64,000 nt of DNA, taken from assembly GCF_000830505.1 (NCBI RefSeq), contig NZ_JXOK01000037.1, forward strand, positions 62,001 to 126,000. The letters are read 5' to 3'. Source of the DNA: Vibrio mytili. GTDB taxonomy: Bacteria; Pseudomonadota; Gammaproteobacteria; Enterobacterales; Vibrionaceae. This document shows, in pieces, positions 1-9,954 of this stretch (its first letter is position 1; each line of letters opens with the position of its first letter). Position numbers and translations under genes: made by a program. The notes beneath the pieces are model-generated. The model ran no database searches and was not told the origin of the DNA. It saw only the letters and a program-made list of their open reading frames with translations.

Positions 1-941
1 TGCGCGTGTTGTGGACCAACTGAAGGGAAATCCAAACCTGCGGAGACTGAGTATGATTCTTCAATCTGACCATTCTCGTCCTGCATTAGCGGTGCTTTCA
101 TACCGAAGTAAATACCAGTTTTACCATGCTTTAGTGGTGCACCGTGTTGGTCTGTATCGATACCTTTACCAGCAGGTTCAACACCGATGAGTTTGACGCT
201 CTCTTCTTCGATAAAGTCTGCAAACATACCAATCGCATTTGAGCCACCGCCGACACAAGCGATCACCGCATCTGGAAGGCGTCCTTCACGCGCAAGGATT
301 TGGTTTTTAGTTTCTTCACCGATCATTCGTTGGAATTCACGCACAATCGTTGGGAATGGGTGCGGACCTGCAGCGGTACCCAATAGGTAGTGTGCATCTT
401 CATAGGTTGCTGACCAATCACGCAATGCTTCATTACAGGCATCTTTTAGCGTTGAAGAGCCCGAATGGACAGGAATCACTTCTGCACCCATCAGCTTCAT
501 ACGAAATACGTTCGGGCTTTGTCGTTCAACGTCTTTTGCGCCCATGTATACGCGACATTTAAGACCAAGTAGCGCACAAGCTAATGCGGTTGCAACACCA
601 TGTTGACCAGCACCAGTTTCAGCGATGATTTCGTTTTTTCCCATACGCTTAGCTAACAGTGCTTGACCAAGTACCTGGTTGGTTTTGTGCGCGCCACCAT
701 GAAGCAGATCCTCACGTTTCAGGTACAGTTTGGTTTTCGTACCTTTAGTTAGGTTGCGAGCCAGGGTCAGTGCCGTCGGGCGTCCTGCGTACTCTTGTAA
801 TAGCGACATAAATTCGCTACGGAACTCAGGATCTTGCTGCGCATCGATAAACGCTTGCTCTAACTGGTCCAAAGCAGGGACCAGGATTTGCGGAACGTAC
901 TGACCGCCGTATTCGCCAAAGTAGGCATTCAGTTTTGCCAT
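1..941 (-). CDS. trpB: Tryptophan synthase beta chain, C-terminus cut by window edge
   Basis: The PLP enzyme joins indole and L-serine to give L-tryptophan, the last step of the pathway, in complex with TrpA. About 313 N-terminal codons are present and open throughout; the rest, and presumably trpA, lie off the left edge. The reading begins [18 protein letters not shown] and contains the PLP-lysine motif GGAHKTNQ near residue 87 and the phosphate-binding glycine stretch GGGSNAIG near residue 233, all typical of TrpB. The start is ATG at 941, 23 bp after the trpCF stop, with AAGGAAT upstream as ribosome site. It is the last visible gene of the trp operon and is transcribed from the promoter near 5988. 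Confidence 0.97.
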   Translation of the reverse strand, partial: MAKLNAYFGEYGGQYVPQILVPALDQLEQAFIDAQQDPEFRSEFMSLLQEYAGRPTALTLARNLTKGTKTKLYLKREDLLHGGAHKTNQVLGQALLAKRMGKNEIIAETGAGQHGVATALACALLGLKCRVYMGAKDVERQSPNVFRMKLMGAEVIPVHSGSSTLKDACNEALRDWSATYEDAHYLLGTAAGPHPFPTIVREFQRMIGEETKNQILAREGRLPDAVIACVGGGSNAIGMFADFIEEESVKLIGVEPAGKGIDTDQHGAPLKHGKTGIYFGMKAPLMQDENGQIEESYSVSAGLDFPSVGPQHA

Positions 942-964
942 TGTGATATTCCTTTTCCTAATCT

Positions 965-2403
965 TTAATAGCTGCGGATAGCAGTAAATGCTTCGAGCAA
1001 CTTGTGTGAATCTTTTTTACCTGGCGCATTTTCCACACCAGAATTGAGGTCCAAACCTAAGCAACCGAGAGTCGCGGCTTGTTGCGCGTTGTCTGGTGAT
1101 AGGCCACCAGCTAACATGATCTGGCTTGGGTCACCGATCAATGACCAATCGAATGTTTGGCCTGTTCCGCCGGATTGACTGCCCACTTGCGCATCTAGCA
1201 AATGTCGATCTACGTTATTATCAAGTAGAGCTGGCATCGTGTCTTTTACGCCATAGGCTTTCCAAATTTCCACACCTTGTGGAAGCTCCGCTCTTAGTTG
1301 GTCGACGTAAGCTTGATCTTCTGTACCGTGTAGTTGTACCGCTTTTAAACCCAAAGAGGTGGCAATGGATGCCACAAAATCAATATCGTGATTTTGGAAA
1401 ACGCCAACATAGTGAAGAGGGGCACCACTCATTGTCAGGCGAGCACTTTCTAAGTTAACAGTACGTTTTGATTTTTCAACGAAAATCAGCCCTCCAAATA
1501 CGGCACCGGCTTTATATGCGTTTGCTGCATCATCAGGGTGAGTTAAACCACAAACTTTGTTTTCACCAAGCGTCACTTTACGTACCGCAAGTTCCAAATT
1601 GTCTTCTGACATAAGAGAACTGCCAATCAGAAAACCATCCGCGTACGCTGCAAGATCGCGCACTTGTTGATGGGTATATATACCGGATTCCGAGATAACG
1701 GTTGCTTCTGGCGCCAGTTCTCTAATAGTAGGAGCTAGCTCTTTCGTGCGGTTAAGATCTGTGCTCAGGTCACGTAAGTTACGGTTGTTGATACCGATGA
1801 CGCGAGCACCTAGGTTAACGGCGCGGTGTAACTCTTCTATATTGCTGACTTCGGTAAGAATGCCCATGTTTAGGCTGTGCGCCGCTTCCGCCAAAGCTCG
1901 GTATTCTTCGTCGTTGAGTACAGACAGCATTAATAAGATAGCGTCTGCCTGATAATAACGAGCAAGGTACACTTGGTATGTATCGACCATAAAGTCTTTG
2001 CACAAAACGGGTTGTTTTACTTTATTTCGCACGCGCGGAATAAATTCAAAGTTACCCTGAAAGTACTTCTCATCCGTCAAAACCGAAATAGCGTCAGCAT
2101 GATTGTTGTAGACCGATGCAATGTATTCCAAATCGAAGTCATCACGTATCAGTCCCTTTGATGGTGAAGCCTTTTTACACTCCGTAATGAATACGGTTTT
2201 GTCACCACTTAATGCATCATAGAACTGCGATCTGATGGCTCTAGTTCTGACTGAAATGTACTTAAATGCTGTGATGCTTTGCGTTCAGCAACCCACTGGT
2301 ATTTGTCACGAACAATTTTGGCTAACACTTCTGCCATTTCTGCTTCTTTTTTAGAAACATGCTCAGATAAGTTGTCAGCTTGCTGAGTATTGGAATCTGT
2401 CAT
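965..2403 (-). CDS. trpCF: Indole-3-glycerol-phosphate synthase / phosphoribosylanthranilate isomerase, fused (frameshift in the sequence)
   Basis: A two-domain enzyme of tryptophan synthesis: TrpF isomerises phosphoribosylanthranilate, TrpC closes the indole ring. The start is ATG at 2403 behind AAGGAAAT, 13 bp after the trpD stop. The N-terminal about 60 codons read [12 protein letters not shown] ... ELEPSDRS and then run into a stop at 2209. The next frame continues exactly where the family continues ([12 protein letters not shown] ... [15 protein letters not shown]). Adding one base near 2224 (AGTTTCTAT in place of AGTTCTAT on the coding strand) gives one 479-aa protein with both TIM-barrel domains, joined around residue 280. 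As written the gene is broken. The operon is otherwise intact and the window has many similar one-base losses, so a sequencing error is likelier than a pseudogene. Confidence 0.93.
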
Positions 2404-2416
2404 CTGCGTTATTTCC

Positions 2417-3414
2417 TTAAGCGTGTGCGGCAAGTTGCTGTACGAGTTGGTAAGCCTTGCCTGAGTTCATCACCTCGATCGCTTGTTGTGTATTGGCTTT
2501 TAAATCTTCATGACCAAACAGGCGCATCAGCAGTGCCACATTGGCTGCGACTGCGCCAAGCTGAGCTTCGGTTCCCTTTCCGGTCAGAATGTTAGTAATG
2601 ATGGCTTTGTTTTCTTCGGGAGTACCGCCTTTTATCGCTTCAAGCGGGTGTGGCTTCAAGCCAAAGTCTTCTGGCGTTAGCGTGTACTCAGTAATGCGAC
2701 CATCTTTGATTTCCGCCACGGTTGTTGAACCATGAATCGCGACTTCATCAAGTCCGCTACCGTGCACCACAGCAGCGCGCTTCATACCCATTTGTAGCAT
2801 GGTTTCAGCGATAGGATGAACCAGTTCTTCGCTGTACACGCCCATTAATTCAATGTTCGGGCGTGCAGGGTTGATCAACGGGCCGAGAATATTGAAGATA
2901 GTGCGTGTCTTCATGATTTGGCGCACAGGCATCGCGTGACGAACTCCACCGTGATATTGCGGAGCAAACAAGAATGCAACACCAATGTCATCAATGGCTT
3001 TGCGAGTGTCTTCAGCACTCATCGCTAAGTTGATGCCAAATGAGTCTAACAGATCAGAAGATCCTGATTTACTGGATACACTGCGATTACCGTGTTTTGC
3101 GACTTTTAATCCACAGGCGGCAGCGACAAATGCAGCGTCGTAGAAATGTTGATGGTATCGTGACCGTCACCCCCAGTACCAACGATGTCTGCAAAGTCGT
3201 AATCAGGGCGCGGGAATGGGTTTGCATTCGCCAGAAGCGCTTTTGCAGCACCCGCAATTTCATCAGGTGTTTCGCCTTTTATTTTCAAGGCGGTTAACGC
3301 AGATGCCATCAAAATAGGGTCAAGCTCACCGCGAATAATGACATCAAAGAGCTGCTGACTTTCTTCTTGCGTAAGGGATTGTTGTTCATAAAGTTTTTTG
3401 ATAATTGTTTCCAT
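2417..3414 (-). CDS. trpD: Anthranilate phosphoribosyltransferase (frameshift in the sequence)
   Basis: Transfers phosphoribose from PRPP to anthranilate. The start is ATG at 3414 ([12 protein letters not shown]) behind GGAAGAG, 19 bp after trpG; the longer open frame upstream overlaps trpG and is not used. The PRPP motif GTGGDG is present, followed by INISTT, where the frame is lost near 3136. The other frame then supplies [28 protein letters not shown] and the rest of the family sequence. Restoring one base (ACGACGGCT in place of ACGACGCT on the coding strand) gives a 332-aa protein of normal length. No catalytic residue is missing once the frame is restored. I treat it as functional with a base-call error; resequencing across 3120-3150 decides. 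Confidence 0.94.
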
Positions 3415-3433
3415 TATTTCTCTTCCCATTTCC

Positions 3434-4024
3434 TTATGCGTTGTTTTTCTCAAGGGCCCATTCAATCGCATTCGCCAGTAAGGTCGCGCCATATGTGGTC
3501 ATAATTGATTCCGGGTGGAATTGGAATCCGCACACTTTATCCTGTTCATGAACTACCGACATGGTTAAACCGTCAACCTCTGCTGTGACTGTAAGGCTTG
3601 ATGGTACGGACAGTGCGACTAAAGAGTGATAACGCGCTATCGCAAGTGGTGATGGTAGGTTGAGATAAGTGGCGTGATTTTGGTGAGCCATCATTGAAAC
3701 CTTACCATGAATGATTTCACCAGCACCGCCAACCGTTCCACCATAGGCTTCAATAATGGCCTGATGGCCAAGGCAAATACCGATGATTGGCACTTTACCT
3801 TTCATGCGCTGAATCAATTCTGGCATTGAGCCCGCCTCTGACGGCGCACCAGGGCCAGGAGAGAGCAAAACCACTGGGCTTTCGAGTTTGTTGACTTCTT
3901 GCTCGATGGTCTCTGCTGAGATGTTGTTGCGATAAATGGTCACCGAATGACCGAGGGAGCGAAATTGATCCACAAGGTTGTAGGTGAATGAATCAAAGTT
4001 GTCGATGAATACAATATTAGCCAT
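3434..4024 (-). CDS. trpG: Anthranilate synthase, glutamine amidotransferase subunit
   Basis: Releases ammonia from glutamine for TrpE. The 196-aa protein is a class I glutamine amidotransferase. The oxyanion and PGPG turn ([13 protein letters not shown]) lies near residue 55, the nucleophile elbow GICLGHQ near 80-86, and the His-Glu pair in FQFHPESI near 170. It is a stand-alone subunit, not fused to TrpD as in enteric bacteria. The ATG at 4024 follows TAGGAG and lies 12 bp after the trpE stop, so the two are probably translationally coupled. Confidence 0.97.
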   Translation of the reverse strand: MANIVFIDNFDSFTYNLVDQFRSLGHSVTIYRNNISAETIEQEVNKLESPVVLLSPGPGAPSEAGSMPELIQRMKGKVPIIGICLGHQAIIEAYGGTVGGAGEIIHGKVSMMAHQNHATYLNLPSPLAIARYHSLVALSVPSSLTVTAEVDGLTMSVVHEQDKVCGFQFHPESIMTTYGATLLANAIEWALEKNNA

Positions 4025-4036
4025 GCTCTGCGACTC

Positions 4037-5620
4037 CTAATTCTTTGGTGATGAGTTGGCAGATGAATGTGCTGCCTGAATCGCCGAGATAACGGCTTGT
4101 GCCTTACCGCGAGTTTCATCCGCTTCGGCTTGCGGCTCTGAGTCGAACACGACACCAGCGCCTGCTTGCACTTGAGCAATGCCATTTTCTACGTAAGCAG
4201 AACGAATCACGATACAAGTATCAAGTGTTCCCTCTCCGGTAAGATACCCAACCGCGCCGCCATAGCTGCCACGTCGAACGCCTTCAACCTCACGGATTAA
4301 CTGCATCGCACGGATTTTAGGTGCACCAGTTAAAGTGCCCATGTTCATACATGCTTGATAAGCATGCAGGGCATCTAAGTCTCCGCGTAATTGACCTACC
4401 ACTCGAGACACCAAATGCATCACGTGGCTATAACGATCGACTTTGAGTAAATCAGCTACGTGACGAGTGCCTGCTTGTGCGATGCGTGCAACATCATTAC
4501 GCGCCAAATCGACCAGCATCATGTGTTCCGCGTTTTCCTTCATGTCGGTTCGCAGTTCTAGTTCGATGCGGCTATCTAAATCAAAATCTATTTCGCCATT
4601 TGGGCGCTTACCACGACGTCGAGTACCTGCGATTGGGTAAATCTCAATTTGGTTTGTTTCCGTTGCGTACTTCAAGGCACTTTCTGGTGATGCTCCAAAT
4701 AACGTGAACAGTTCGTCTTGCATATAGAACATGTAAGGGCTTGGGTTACTTTGCTTTAACTCTTTATAGGCAGCAAGAGGTGAAGGGCAAGGGAGCGTAA
4801 AGCGACGCGAAGGTACAACCTGAAAAATATCGCCTTTGACGACGTACTCTTTAAGATCGCGAACGATTTGGCAGTAGTCCTCATCAGAGATGCTGGTTTC
4901 AATGTCAACATTAGCCAATTGCACGGCTTGAGGAAGCGATTTTGGCGATGCACATTGCTGAGTGATTTCTTTAATGCGCGTTTCTAGCGTCTCTTTTTGT
5001 GAATCATCGACAAAGAGTGTGGCTTGCAGCTGGCATGATTCAGTTTGGTGATCAACGACAAGCAATGTCTCGGCGACATAAAAAACGTAGTCAGGACATT
5101 GATTGGTGGTATCAGCGTTGCCCAATGGCTCAAAGTTTGCCACCAAGTCATAAGCAAATAAGCCACCTAAGAAAATGGCATGCTGATCATGCTGCTTGAC
5201 GTCAAAACTGTGCTGGATTAAACGCAGCGCATCAAATGACGAGGCTTCTCTCAAACGAGAGTCTTCATCAATGGTGTTACATGGCTGAGTGAATTCTAAC
5301 GTTAAAGTCTCACCATCGAATTGATGCTCAATGGAGTCACGTACGTGGTTGTCGAGGTGAGATAATAAGTTTTTACCGTTTTCGGTTAGCGCATGCATGC
5401 TCACCGTGTGGTCAAAGCAAACAATACGAACGGCAGAATCAACAATTAACAATGATTTTAGATCCTGCTTCGAATCAATCTCAGCGGATTCGAGCAATAA
5501 GCTATCCGTCTTGTTTTCACATAAGGTGTGAAACAAGCGGGTCGGGTCTTGATTGTAAGGAACGGAAGCGGTTAATACTTCCAGTTGTCCAAGATTCTTG
5601 ATTTCAATGGCCTTGTTCAC
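4037..5620 (-). CDS. trpE: Anthranilate synthase, chorismate-binding subunit
   Basis: Converts chorismate to anthranilate with ammonia from TrpG; the first committed and feedback-controlled step. The protein has 527 aa. The tryptophan-binding LLLESAE motif lies near residue 40, NPSPYMFYM near 290, and the chorismate-binding GAPKIRAMQLI and GAGVVFDSEPQAE segments toward the C-terminus. The start is GTG at 5620 directly behind a very strong AGGAGGT site. It is the first structural gene after the attenuator, so it is controlled by TrpR at the promoter and by ribosome stalling on trpL. Confidence 0.98.
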   Translation of the reverse strand: MNKAIEIKNLGQLEVLTASVPYNQDPTRLFHTLCENKTDSLLLESAEIDSKQDLKSLLIVDSAVRIVCFDHTVSMHALTENGKNLLSHLDNHVRDSIEHQFDGETLTLEFTQPCNTIDEDSRLREASSFDALRLIQHSFDVKQHDQHAIFLGGLFAYDLVANFEPLGNADTTNQCPDYVFYVAETLLVVDHQTESCQLQATLFVDDSQKETLETRIKEITQQCASPKSLPQAVQLANVDIETSISDEDYCQIVRDLKEYVVKGDIFQVVPSRRFTLPCPSPLAAYKELKQSNPSPYMFYMQDELFTLFGASPESALKYATETNQIEIYPIAGTRRRGKRPNGEIDFDLDSRIELELRTDMKENAEHMMLVDLARNDVARIAQAGTRHVADLLKVDRYSHVMHLVSRVVGQLRGDLDALHAYQACMNMGTLTGAPKIRAMQLIREVEGVRRGSYGGAVGYLTGEGTLDTCIVIRSAYVENGIAQVQAGAGVVFDSEPQAEADETRGKAQAVISAIQAAHSSANSSPKN

Positions 5621-5746
5621 AAGACCTCCTTAATAGCTATTTTAATCTTCCTGCTGAACATAGTCGCATAAAGTGAGCGTGGCCCCAATTAAGAGTTTAC
5701 GATATCCGATTATTGTTTGAGCAGTTGAACATGAAAAGGGCGACCA

Positions 5747-5776
5747 AATAAAAAAGCCCGCTCTAGGGCGGGCTTT
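5747..5776 (-). terminator. trp attenuator terminator
   Basis: A 9-bp GC-rich stem (AAAGCCCGC paired with GCGGGCTTT, 6-nt loop) is followed on the minus strand by a T run. It sits between the trpL stop (5797) and trpE (5620), where the attenuator of a trp operon is expected. Stalling at the Trp codons of trpL would free an upstream segment to pair with the left arm and prevent termination. Confidence 0.9.
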
Positions 5777-5796
5777 CTAACGTTGGATTCTCTAAA

Positions 5797-5922
5797 CTAG
5801 AAGTACACGTTTGCCCACCAAGAACTTGTCCAAGTGCGCCACCAAGCAACATCTGACGAGTTTGTTTTATTAAGACAAACTTTCAATTCGGCTTTTTGGT
5901 TTTTAGAGAGTTCTTGTAACAT
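5797..5922 (-). CDS. trpL: trp leader peptide
   Basis: A 41-codon reading frame begins MLQELSKNQKAEL and ends with a region carrying five tryptophan codons as WW, W, WW at residues 27-28, 31 and 35-36. It starts at ATG 5922 behind AAGG and stops 20 bp before the attenuator hairpin. Length, Trp codons and position identify it as the trp leader peptide, whose translation rate reports charged tRNA-Trp. Confidence 0.93.
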   Translation of the reverse strand: MLQELSKNQKAELKVCLNKTNSSDVAWWRTWTSSWWANVYF

Positions 5923-5956
5923 AATGAACCTTAACTTACGTGCTTTGTATTTGTGT

Positions 5957-5988
5957 ACTAGTTAACTAGTGCGGAGGTAAAAAGTCAA
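5957..5988 (-). promoter_or_regulatory. trp promoter with TrpR operator
   Basis: On the minus strand a -35 box TTGACT (5988-5983) is followed after 17 bp by a -10 box TTAACT (5965-5960). A perfect 14-bp palindrome ACTAGTTAACTAGT (5957-5970) overlaps the -10 box and equals the core of the known TrpR operator. Repression by TrpR-tryptophan is therefore expected. The divergent gene rnm starts 30 bp away. Confidence 0.92.
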
Positions 5989-6017
5989 CCCCAAAACGGC
6001 ATTAAAACGATAAAATT

Positions 6018-6887
6018 ATGAGAATTGATTTACATAGTCACACCACTGCCTCAGATGGTCGATTGGAACCGAGAGATTTAGTGGAGCGCGCACTGAGTTT
6101 TGATATCGAGTTTTTGGCAATTACCGATCATGACACGGTTGATGGATTAGCGTTGGCAAAGCAGTACGTTGAAGAAAACGATTTGCCAATAAAGATCCTT
6201 AATGGGATTGAAATATCGACAGTATGGCAGAACAAAGACATCCATATTGTGGGTCTAAATATCGATCCGGATAGTCCAGCATTGAATGCTTTAATCGAAC
6301 AACAAAAACAGCACCGTATTGCGCGTGCAGAACTGATGGCTTCTCGGTTAGAAAAAGCGACCCGAGAAGGTGTGCTTGAAGAAGTACAGGCAATTGCAGG
6401 TGAAGCACCAATAACGCGGGCGCATTTTGCTAAATGGTTGGTCGATAATGGTTATGCGAAAACCATGCAGATGGTGTTCAAAAAGTATCTAACGCGGAAC
6501 AACCCAGGCTATGTGCCACCTAATTGGTGTTCAATGAAGGACGCGGTAGACGCCATCCATGCTGCTGGTGGTCTAGCGGTATTAGCTCATCCAGGACGAT
6601 ATCAGTTGACAGCAAAGTGGATTAAGCGTCTTCTTACTGCGTTTGTTGAAGCAAAAGGCGATGCAATGGAGGTTGCTCAGCCCCAGCAAGCGCAACATGA
6701 AAGGCGCAACTTGGCTGATTATGCGATACAATACAATCTATTAGCATCCCAAGGCAGTGACTTTCATTATCCATCTCCTTGGATGGAGTTAGGTCGAAAC
6801 CTCTGGTTACCGTCAGGCGTAGAACCTGTTTGGAAAGATTGGGGTATTGATCCGTCGTTGGTTAAAGCTCAACCAGATGGGGTTTAA
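6018..6887 (+). CDS. rnm: PHP-domain 5'-3' exoribonuclease (RNase AM)
   Basis: A 289-aa PHP-family metallo-phosphoesterase, orthologous to E. coli YciV/Rnm, which trims 5' ends of ribosomal RNAs and degrades short oligonucleotides and 3',5'-bisphosphates. The metal-binding motifs are visible: [11 protein letters not shown] at residues 4-14, [10 protein letters not shown] near 36-45, a central LAHPGRY and the late GSDFHYP. The length fits the family. It lies head to head with the trp operon, as in enteric bacteria, and is followed by yciO 47 bp downstream, probably in the same transcript. Confidence 0.93.
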   Translation: MRIDLHSHTTASDGRLEPRDLVERALSFDIEFLAITDHDTVDGLALAKQYVEENDLPIKILNGIEISTVWQNKDIHIVGLNIDPDSPALNALIEQQKQHRIARAELMASRLEKATREGVLEEVQAIAGEAPITRAHFAKWLVDNGYAKTMQMVFKKYLTRNNPGYVPPNWCSMKDAVDAIHAAGGLAVLAHPGRYQLTAKWIKRLLTAFVEAKGDAMEVAQPQQAQHERRNLADYAIQYNLLASQGSDFHYPSPWMELGRNLWLPSGVEPVWKDWGIDPSLVKAQPDGV

Positions 6888-6934
6888 ACCCTTTAAGAAT
6901 ATAGAGCCGAGAGGCTCGATAATGAGGAATTACA

Positions 6935-7555
6935 ATGAGCCAGTTTTTTTACGTTCACCCAGAAAACCCACAGGCTCGCTTGATCAATCAAGCAGTAGCA
7001 ATCATTCGTAATGGCGGCGTTGTCGTCTACCCAACCGACTCAGGGTATGCACTTGGCTGCCAATTAGAAAATAAGCAAGCGTTAGAACGTATCTGCCAGA
7101 TCCGTCGCTTAGATGATAAACACAACTTTACGTTATTGTGTCGCGATCTATCCGAGATCTCTTTGTATGCACGTATTGATAATAGTGCATTCCGATTACT
7201 GAAAAACAACACGCCGGGGCCATACACCTTTATTTTTAAAGGCACCAAAGAAGTTCCTCGTCGTTTAATGAACGCGAAACGCAAAACGATAGGTATTCGT
7301 GTTCCAGACAACCGGATAGCACTTGACCTATTGGAAGCATTAGGCGAGCCGTTGATGTCGACATCGTTGATCCTGCCAAACAGTGATGTGACTGAATCTG
7401 ATCCTGAAGACATCCGTGATAAATTAGAGCATGCGGTTGATGTGATTCTTAATGGTGGTTTCTTAGGTGAACAGCCAACCACCGTGATTGATTTTAGCGA
7501 CGGTGAACCGGTTGTGGTTCGCCTTGGCTCGGGTGATCCCGCACCGTTTGAGTGA
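6935..7555 (+). CDS. yciO: YciO, Sua5/YrdC-family protein
   Basis: A 206-aa protein of the Sua5/YrdC/YciO family, whose best-known members make threonylcarbamoyl-adenylate for tRNA t6A. The signature NGGVVVYPTDSGYALGC lies near residues 28-44 and the KHNFTLL / PGPYTFIFKGT segments follow. YciO differs from TsaC, and its physiological substrate is less certain, so I use the family name only. ATG at 6935 follows ATGAGGAA. A terminator hairpin lies 75 bp after the stop. Confidence 0.92.
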   Translation: MSQFFYVHPENPQARLINQAVAIIRNGGVVVYPTDSGYALGCQLENKQALERICQIRRLDDKHNFTLLCRDLSEISLYARIDNSAFRLLKNNTPGPYTFIFKGTKEVPRRLMNAKRKTIGIRVPDNRIALDLLEALGEPLMSTSLILPNSDVTESDPEDIRDKLEHAVDVILNGGFLGEQPTTVIDFSDGEPVVVRLGSGDPAPFE

Positions 7556-7629
7556 AAGCGAGTTTGAGTAAAGAAAAGTTTGAACGGGTATGCTTTTGAG
7601 TAAAAGAGCGAGTTCAAAACAGTAACCGA

Positions 7630-7657
7630 CAGGAGGCCTAATGCCTCCTGTTTTTTT
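7630..7657 (+). terminator. Rho-independent terminator after yciO
   Basis: An inverted repeat CAGGAGGC / GCCTCCTG with a 5-nt loop is followed by seven T. It ends the rnm-yciO unit. The minus-strand side has no T run after the hairpin, so it does not obviously serve the RTX gene. Confidence 0.9.
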
Positions 7658-7671
7658 ACGTTACGTTGAGA

Positions 7672-8382
7672 TTAAGAAAATTCGAACAAGTCGATACCGT
7701 GATGCTCAGCGTAATGGATGTAGCCCGCACTTACGCCGCTAAGTGTTACTTCTACGTTGTATTCGTCACTAGAGAAAACAGCTGAACCAGAATCGTTATA
7801 AGAAAGGGTTAAGTCGTCCGCTGAGTCGAGGAAGGTATCACGAAGACCGTCTCCGTCGGTGTCTCTGCCAATATTAAACACCAATTTGTCATGGAAAATA
7901 TTGAAGTCAACAATATCCGCTTTTATGTCAATGTCGTTGATATCAACGGGTTGATCAGGAACACGGATTGGCATGCTATTGGTCAAGACAAAGGTATCAT
8001 CACCCCAACCGCCTTTAAGGGTTGATTCTCCGTCACCAACGATAAGTTTGTCGTTACCCCAGCCGCCGTTTAAATAGTTGTTGCCTGAGTAGTCCACTAG
8101 GACATCATCACCAATCCCACCCAATAGAGTGTCATTGTCTAGCCCACCCGATAAATAGTCGTTACCAAAACCACCGGAAATAAAGTCATCACCACGTCCT
8201 CCAACCAGTCTGTCTTCCCCCCAGCAGCCAAATACGATGTCATCGCCATTTAAACCTACGAAGTTATCAGCACCACCAAAGCCAAAGAAAACATCGGGTG
8301 AATCTGTACCATTTGTACCCGTGATATCATCATCCCTGTTGGTACCGAATATCCAGTTGAGATCGAAATTAAATTTGAACAT
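7672..8382 (-). CDS. Small RTX-type calcium-binding repeat protein
   Basis: A 236-aa acidic protein. Residues about 13-125 consist of roughly eleven nonapeptide repeats of the RTX type (for example GRGDDFISG, GFGNDYLSG, GIGDDVLVD), which bind calcium and fold into a beta roll. The rest is a unique acidic C-terminus ending in FEFS. The start is ATG at 8382 (MFKFNFDLNWIFG) behind AAGGAAT; an in-frame ATG at 8445 is less likely. There is no Sec signal peptide and no catalytic domain. RTX proteins of this kind usually leave by type I secretion using a C-terminal signal, but no type I secretion genes are in the window. It sits alone between yciO and rluB, where vibrios often have nothing. Function unknown. 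Confidence 0.8.
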   Translation of the reverse strand: MFKFNFDLNWIFGTNRDDDITGTNGTDSPDVFFGFGGADNFVGLNGDDIVFGCWGEDRLVGGRGDDFISGGFGNDYLSGGLDNDTLLGGIGDDVLVDYSGNNYLNGGWGNDKLIVGDGESTLKGGWGDDTFVLTNSMPIRVPDQPVDINDIDIKADIVDFNIFHDKLVFNIGRDTDGDGLRDTFLDSADDLTLSYNDSGSAVFSSDEYNVEVTLSGVSAGYIHYAEHHGIDLFEFS

Positions 8383-8701
8383 GAATTTATTCCTTTTATA
8401 TTTTTGACAGGCAAGCGAAATTTGAGTCTGGACATCTATACTCAAGTAGCCTTAAGACTCAAGTCGCCTCAAGGTGCTTGTTCAGCGAGAATTTATTCGC
8501 TTTCAAGCAAGGAACGGATTTGAATATAGGACTCAGTTAACTATGTAATTTTATCAGCCTCTTGGTCAGTTGGATGGAAGCTGAAGACGGATATTAGTAG
8601 GGTTCTAATCAAAGGGGATAACTCATACTAAGTATTAGATTTGGCTTAAGTCCTTATTAGTATTATGGTCTTGTTGGTGTATAGAATGGCGCCGATTTCG
8701 C
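8383..8701. other. Intergenic region upstream of the RTX gene
   Basis: This AT-rich stretch divides the RTX gene (leftward) from rluB (rightward). I see no coding frame. It must hold the RTX promoter, but I found no convincing -10/-35 pair for the minus strand. Confidence 0.4.
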
Positions 8702-8730
8702 TTACATTAGTTGAGAATATTACGTATAAT
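8702..8730 (+). promoter_or_regulatory. Putative rluB promoter
   Basis: TTACAT (8702-8707) and TATAAT (8725-8730) are separated by exactly 17 bp. The transcript would have a leader of about 85 nt containing two small inverted repeats (CCCATTATATGGG and GGCCAATCTTGGTC) before rluB. Confidence 0.6.
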
Positions 8731-8822
8731 GTCCGACCGAAAAATCCCATTATATGGGTAATTAGAAAAATTAAGGCCAATCTTGGTCTAGACGTCTGTG
8801 AAGACGACACATAGGTAAATAA

Positions 8823-9761
8823 ATGAGCGAAAAGTTACAAAAAGTATTAGCACGTGCAGGTCACGGCTCTCGTCGAGAGATTGAATCGTTGATTAAATCT
8901 GGTCGCGTTAGTGTAAACGGCATGGTAGCTAAACTTGGTGAAAGACTGGAAGACGAAAACAGTGTAGTTCGTATTGATGGTCATGTTGTGTCTGCAAAGA
9001 TACAAGAGGAAGTAATTTGTCGTGTGCTTGCTTACTACAAGCCAGAAGGTGAATTATGTACTCGTCACGATCCAGAAGGTCGTCGTACCGTTTTTGATCG
9101 TTTGCCAAAAATTCGTGGCTCTCGTTGGATTTCAGTTGGTCGACTTGATGCGAACACCTCAGGTCTGCTGCTTTTCACAACTGATGGTGAACTGGCAAAC
9201 CGCCTCATGCATCCAAGCCGTCAAGTTGAACGTGAATACCTAGTGCGTGTGTTCGGTGAAGTCAATGAACAAAAAGTTCGTAACCTAGTAAAAGGTGTTG
9301 AACTGGAAGACGGTTTAGCTCGCTTTGAAGACGTGGTTTACGCAGGTGGTGAGGGGATGAACCACACTTTCTACGTGGTGATCAATGAAGGCCGTAACCG
9401 CGAAGTTCGTCGTCTATGGGAATCACAAGAGTGTACGGTTAGCCGCCTTAAGCGTGTTCGTTACGGTGATATTTTCCTAGATAAAAAACTGCCTCGTGGC
9501 GGTTGGATGGAACTCGACCTGAAAGAAGTGAATTACTTGCGAGAGCTGGTTGAGCTTCGTCCAGAAAAAGAAACCATGCTCGACTTAAACAAAGACAACA
9601 CATCACGCAAGCGTGAACGTGCTCGCAGCCAAAAAATCCGTCGAGCGGTAAAACGTCACGAAGAGCGTGTAAATACGCCTAAAGGTCGCAGTAACAACCC
9701 AGCTCGCCGCAAGCCAAAGAAAAATGCGGGTGAACAGGGCGCGCGCAACAAGCATCGTTAA
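8823..9761 (+). CDS. rluB: 23S rRNA pseudouridine-2605 synthase
   Basis: Makes pseudouridine 2605 of 23S rRNA. The 312-aa protein has an N-terminal S4 RNA-binding domain (residues 3-60, [15 protein letters not shown]) and the RsuA-type catalytic domain with [17 protein letters not shown], whose Asp is the catalytic residue, then [12 protein letters not shown]. The lysine/arginine-rich tail from residue 255 is typical of RluB and may aid ribosome binding. The ATG at 8823 follows ATAGGTAA. A strong terminator follows. Confidence 0.95.
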   Translation: MSEKLQKVLARAGHGSRREIESLIKSGRVSVNGMVAKLGERLEDENSVVRIDGHVVSAKIQEEVICRVLAYYKPEGELCTRHDPEGRRTVFDRLPKIRGSRWISVGRLDANTSGLLLFTTDGELANRLMHPSRQVEREYLVRVFGEVNEQKVRNLVKGVELEDGLARFEDVVYAGGEGMNHTFYVVINEGRNREVRRLWESQECTVSRLKRVRYGDIFLDKKLPRGGWMELDLKEVNYLRELVELRPEKETMLDLNKDNTSRKRERARSQKIRRAVKRHEERVNTPKGRSNNPARRKPKKNAGEQGARNKHR

Positions 9762-9784
9762 TCTAATCGATCGCAACAAATCAG

Positions 9785-9811
9785 AAAGGCTCGCAATTTG
9801 CGAGCCTTTTT
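9785..9811 (+). terminator. Terminator of rluB
   Basis: AAAGGCTCGCA / TGCGAGCCTTT stem with a short loop and a T run, 25 bp after the rluB stop. Confidence 0.92.
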
Positions 9812-9899
9812 CTTATCTAGCCATTTCATTTAGAGCCAGCGTATTCGTATTATGTCAGCAAATTTAATGACAGACTGGAATCGGCTTAAACGTTGATAT

Positions 9900-9927
9900 A
9901 AAAAAAACACCAGCGCTTGGCTGGTGT
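9900..9927 (-). terminator. Terminator of the yeiP-yciU unit
   Basis: On the minus strand ACACCAGC and GCTGGTGT form an 8-bp stem followed by at least seven T, just past the yciU stop. Confidence 0.9.
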
Positions 9928-9954
9928 TGGTAGATAGCGGGTTTGGAAATGATA

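Noticed and set aside
965..3414. trpCF and trpD as real pseudogenes, implying tryptophan auxotrophy
   Set aside because: Each needs only one base to be whole, no other damage is seen, the operator, leader and attenuator are intact, and the same defect occurs in gyrA and a tRNA.
7672..8382. RTX toxin
   Set aside because: Only 236 residues, with no pore-forming, acylation or effector domain and no rtx operon.
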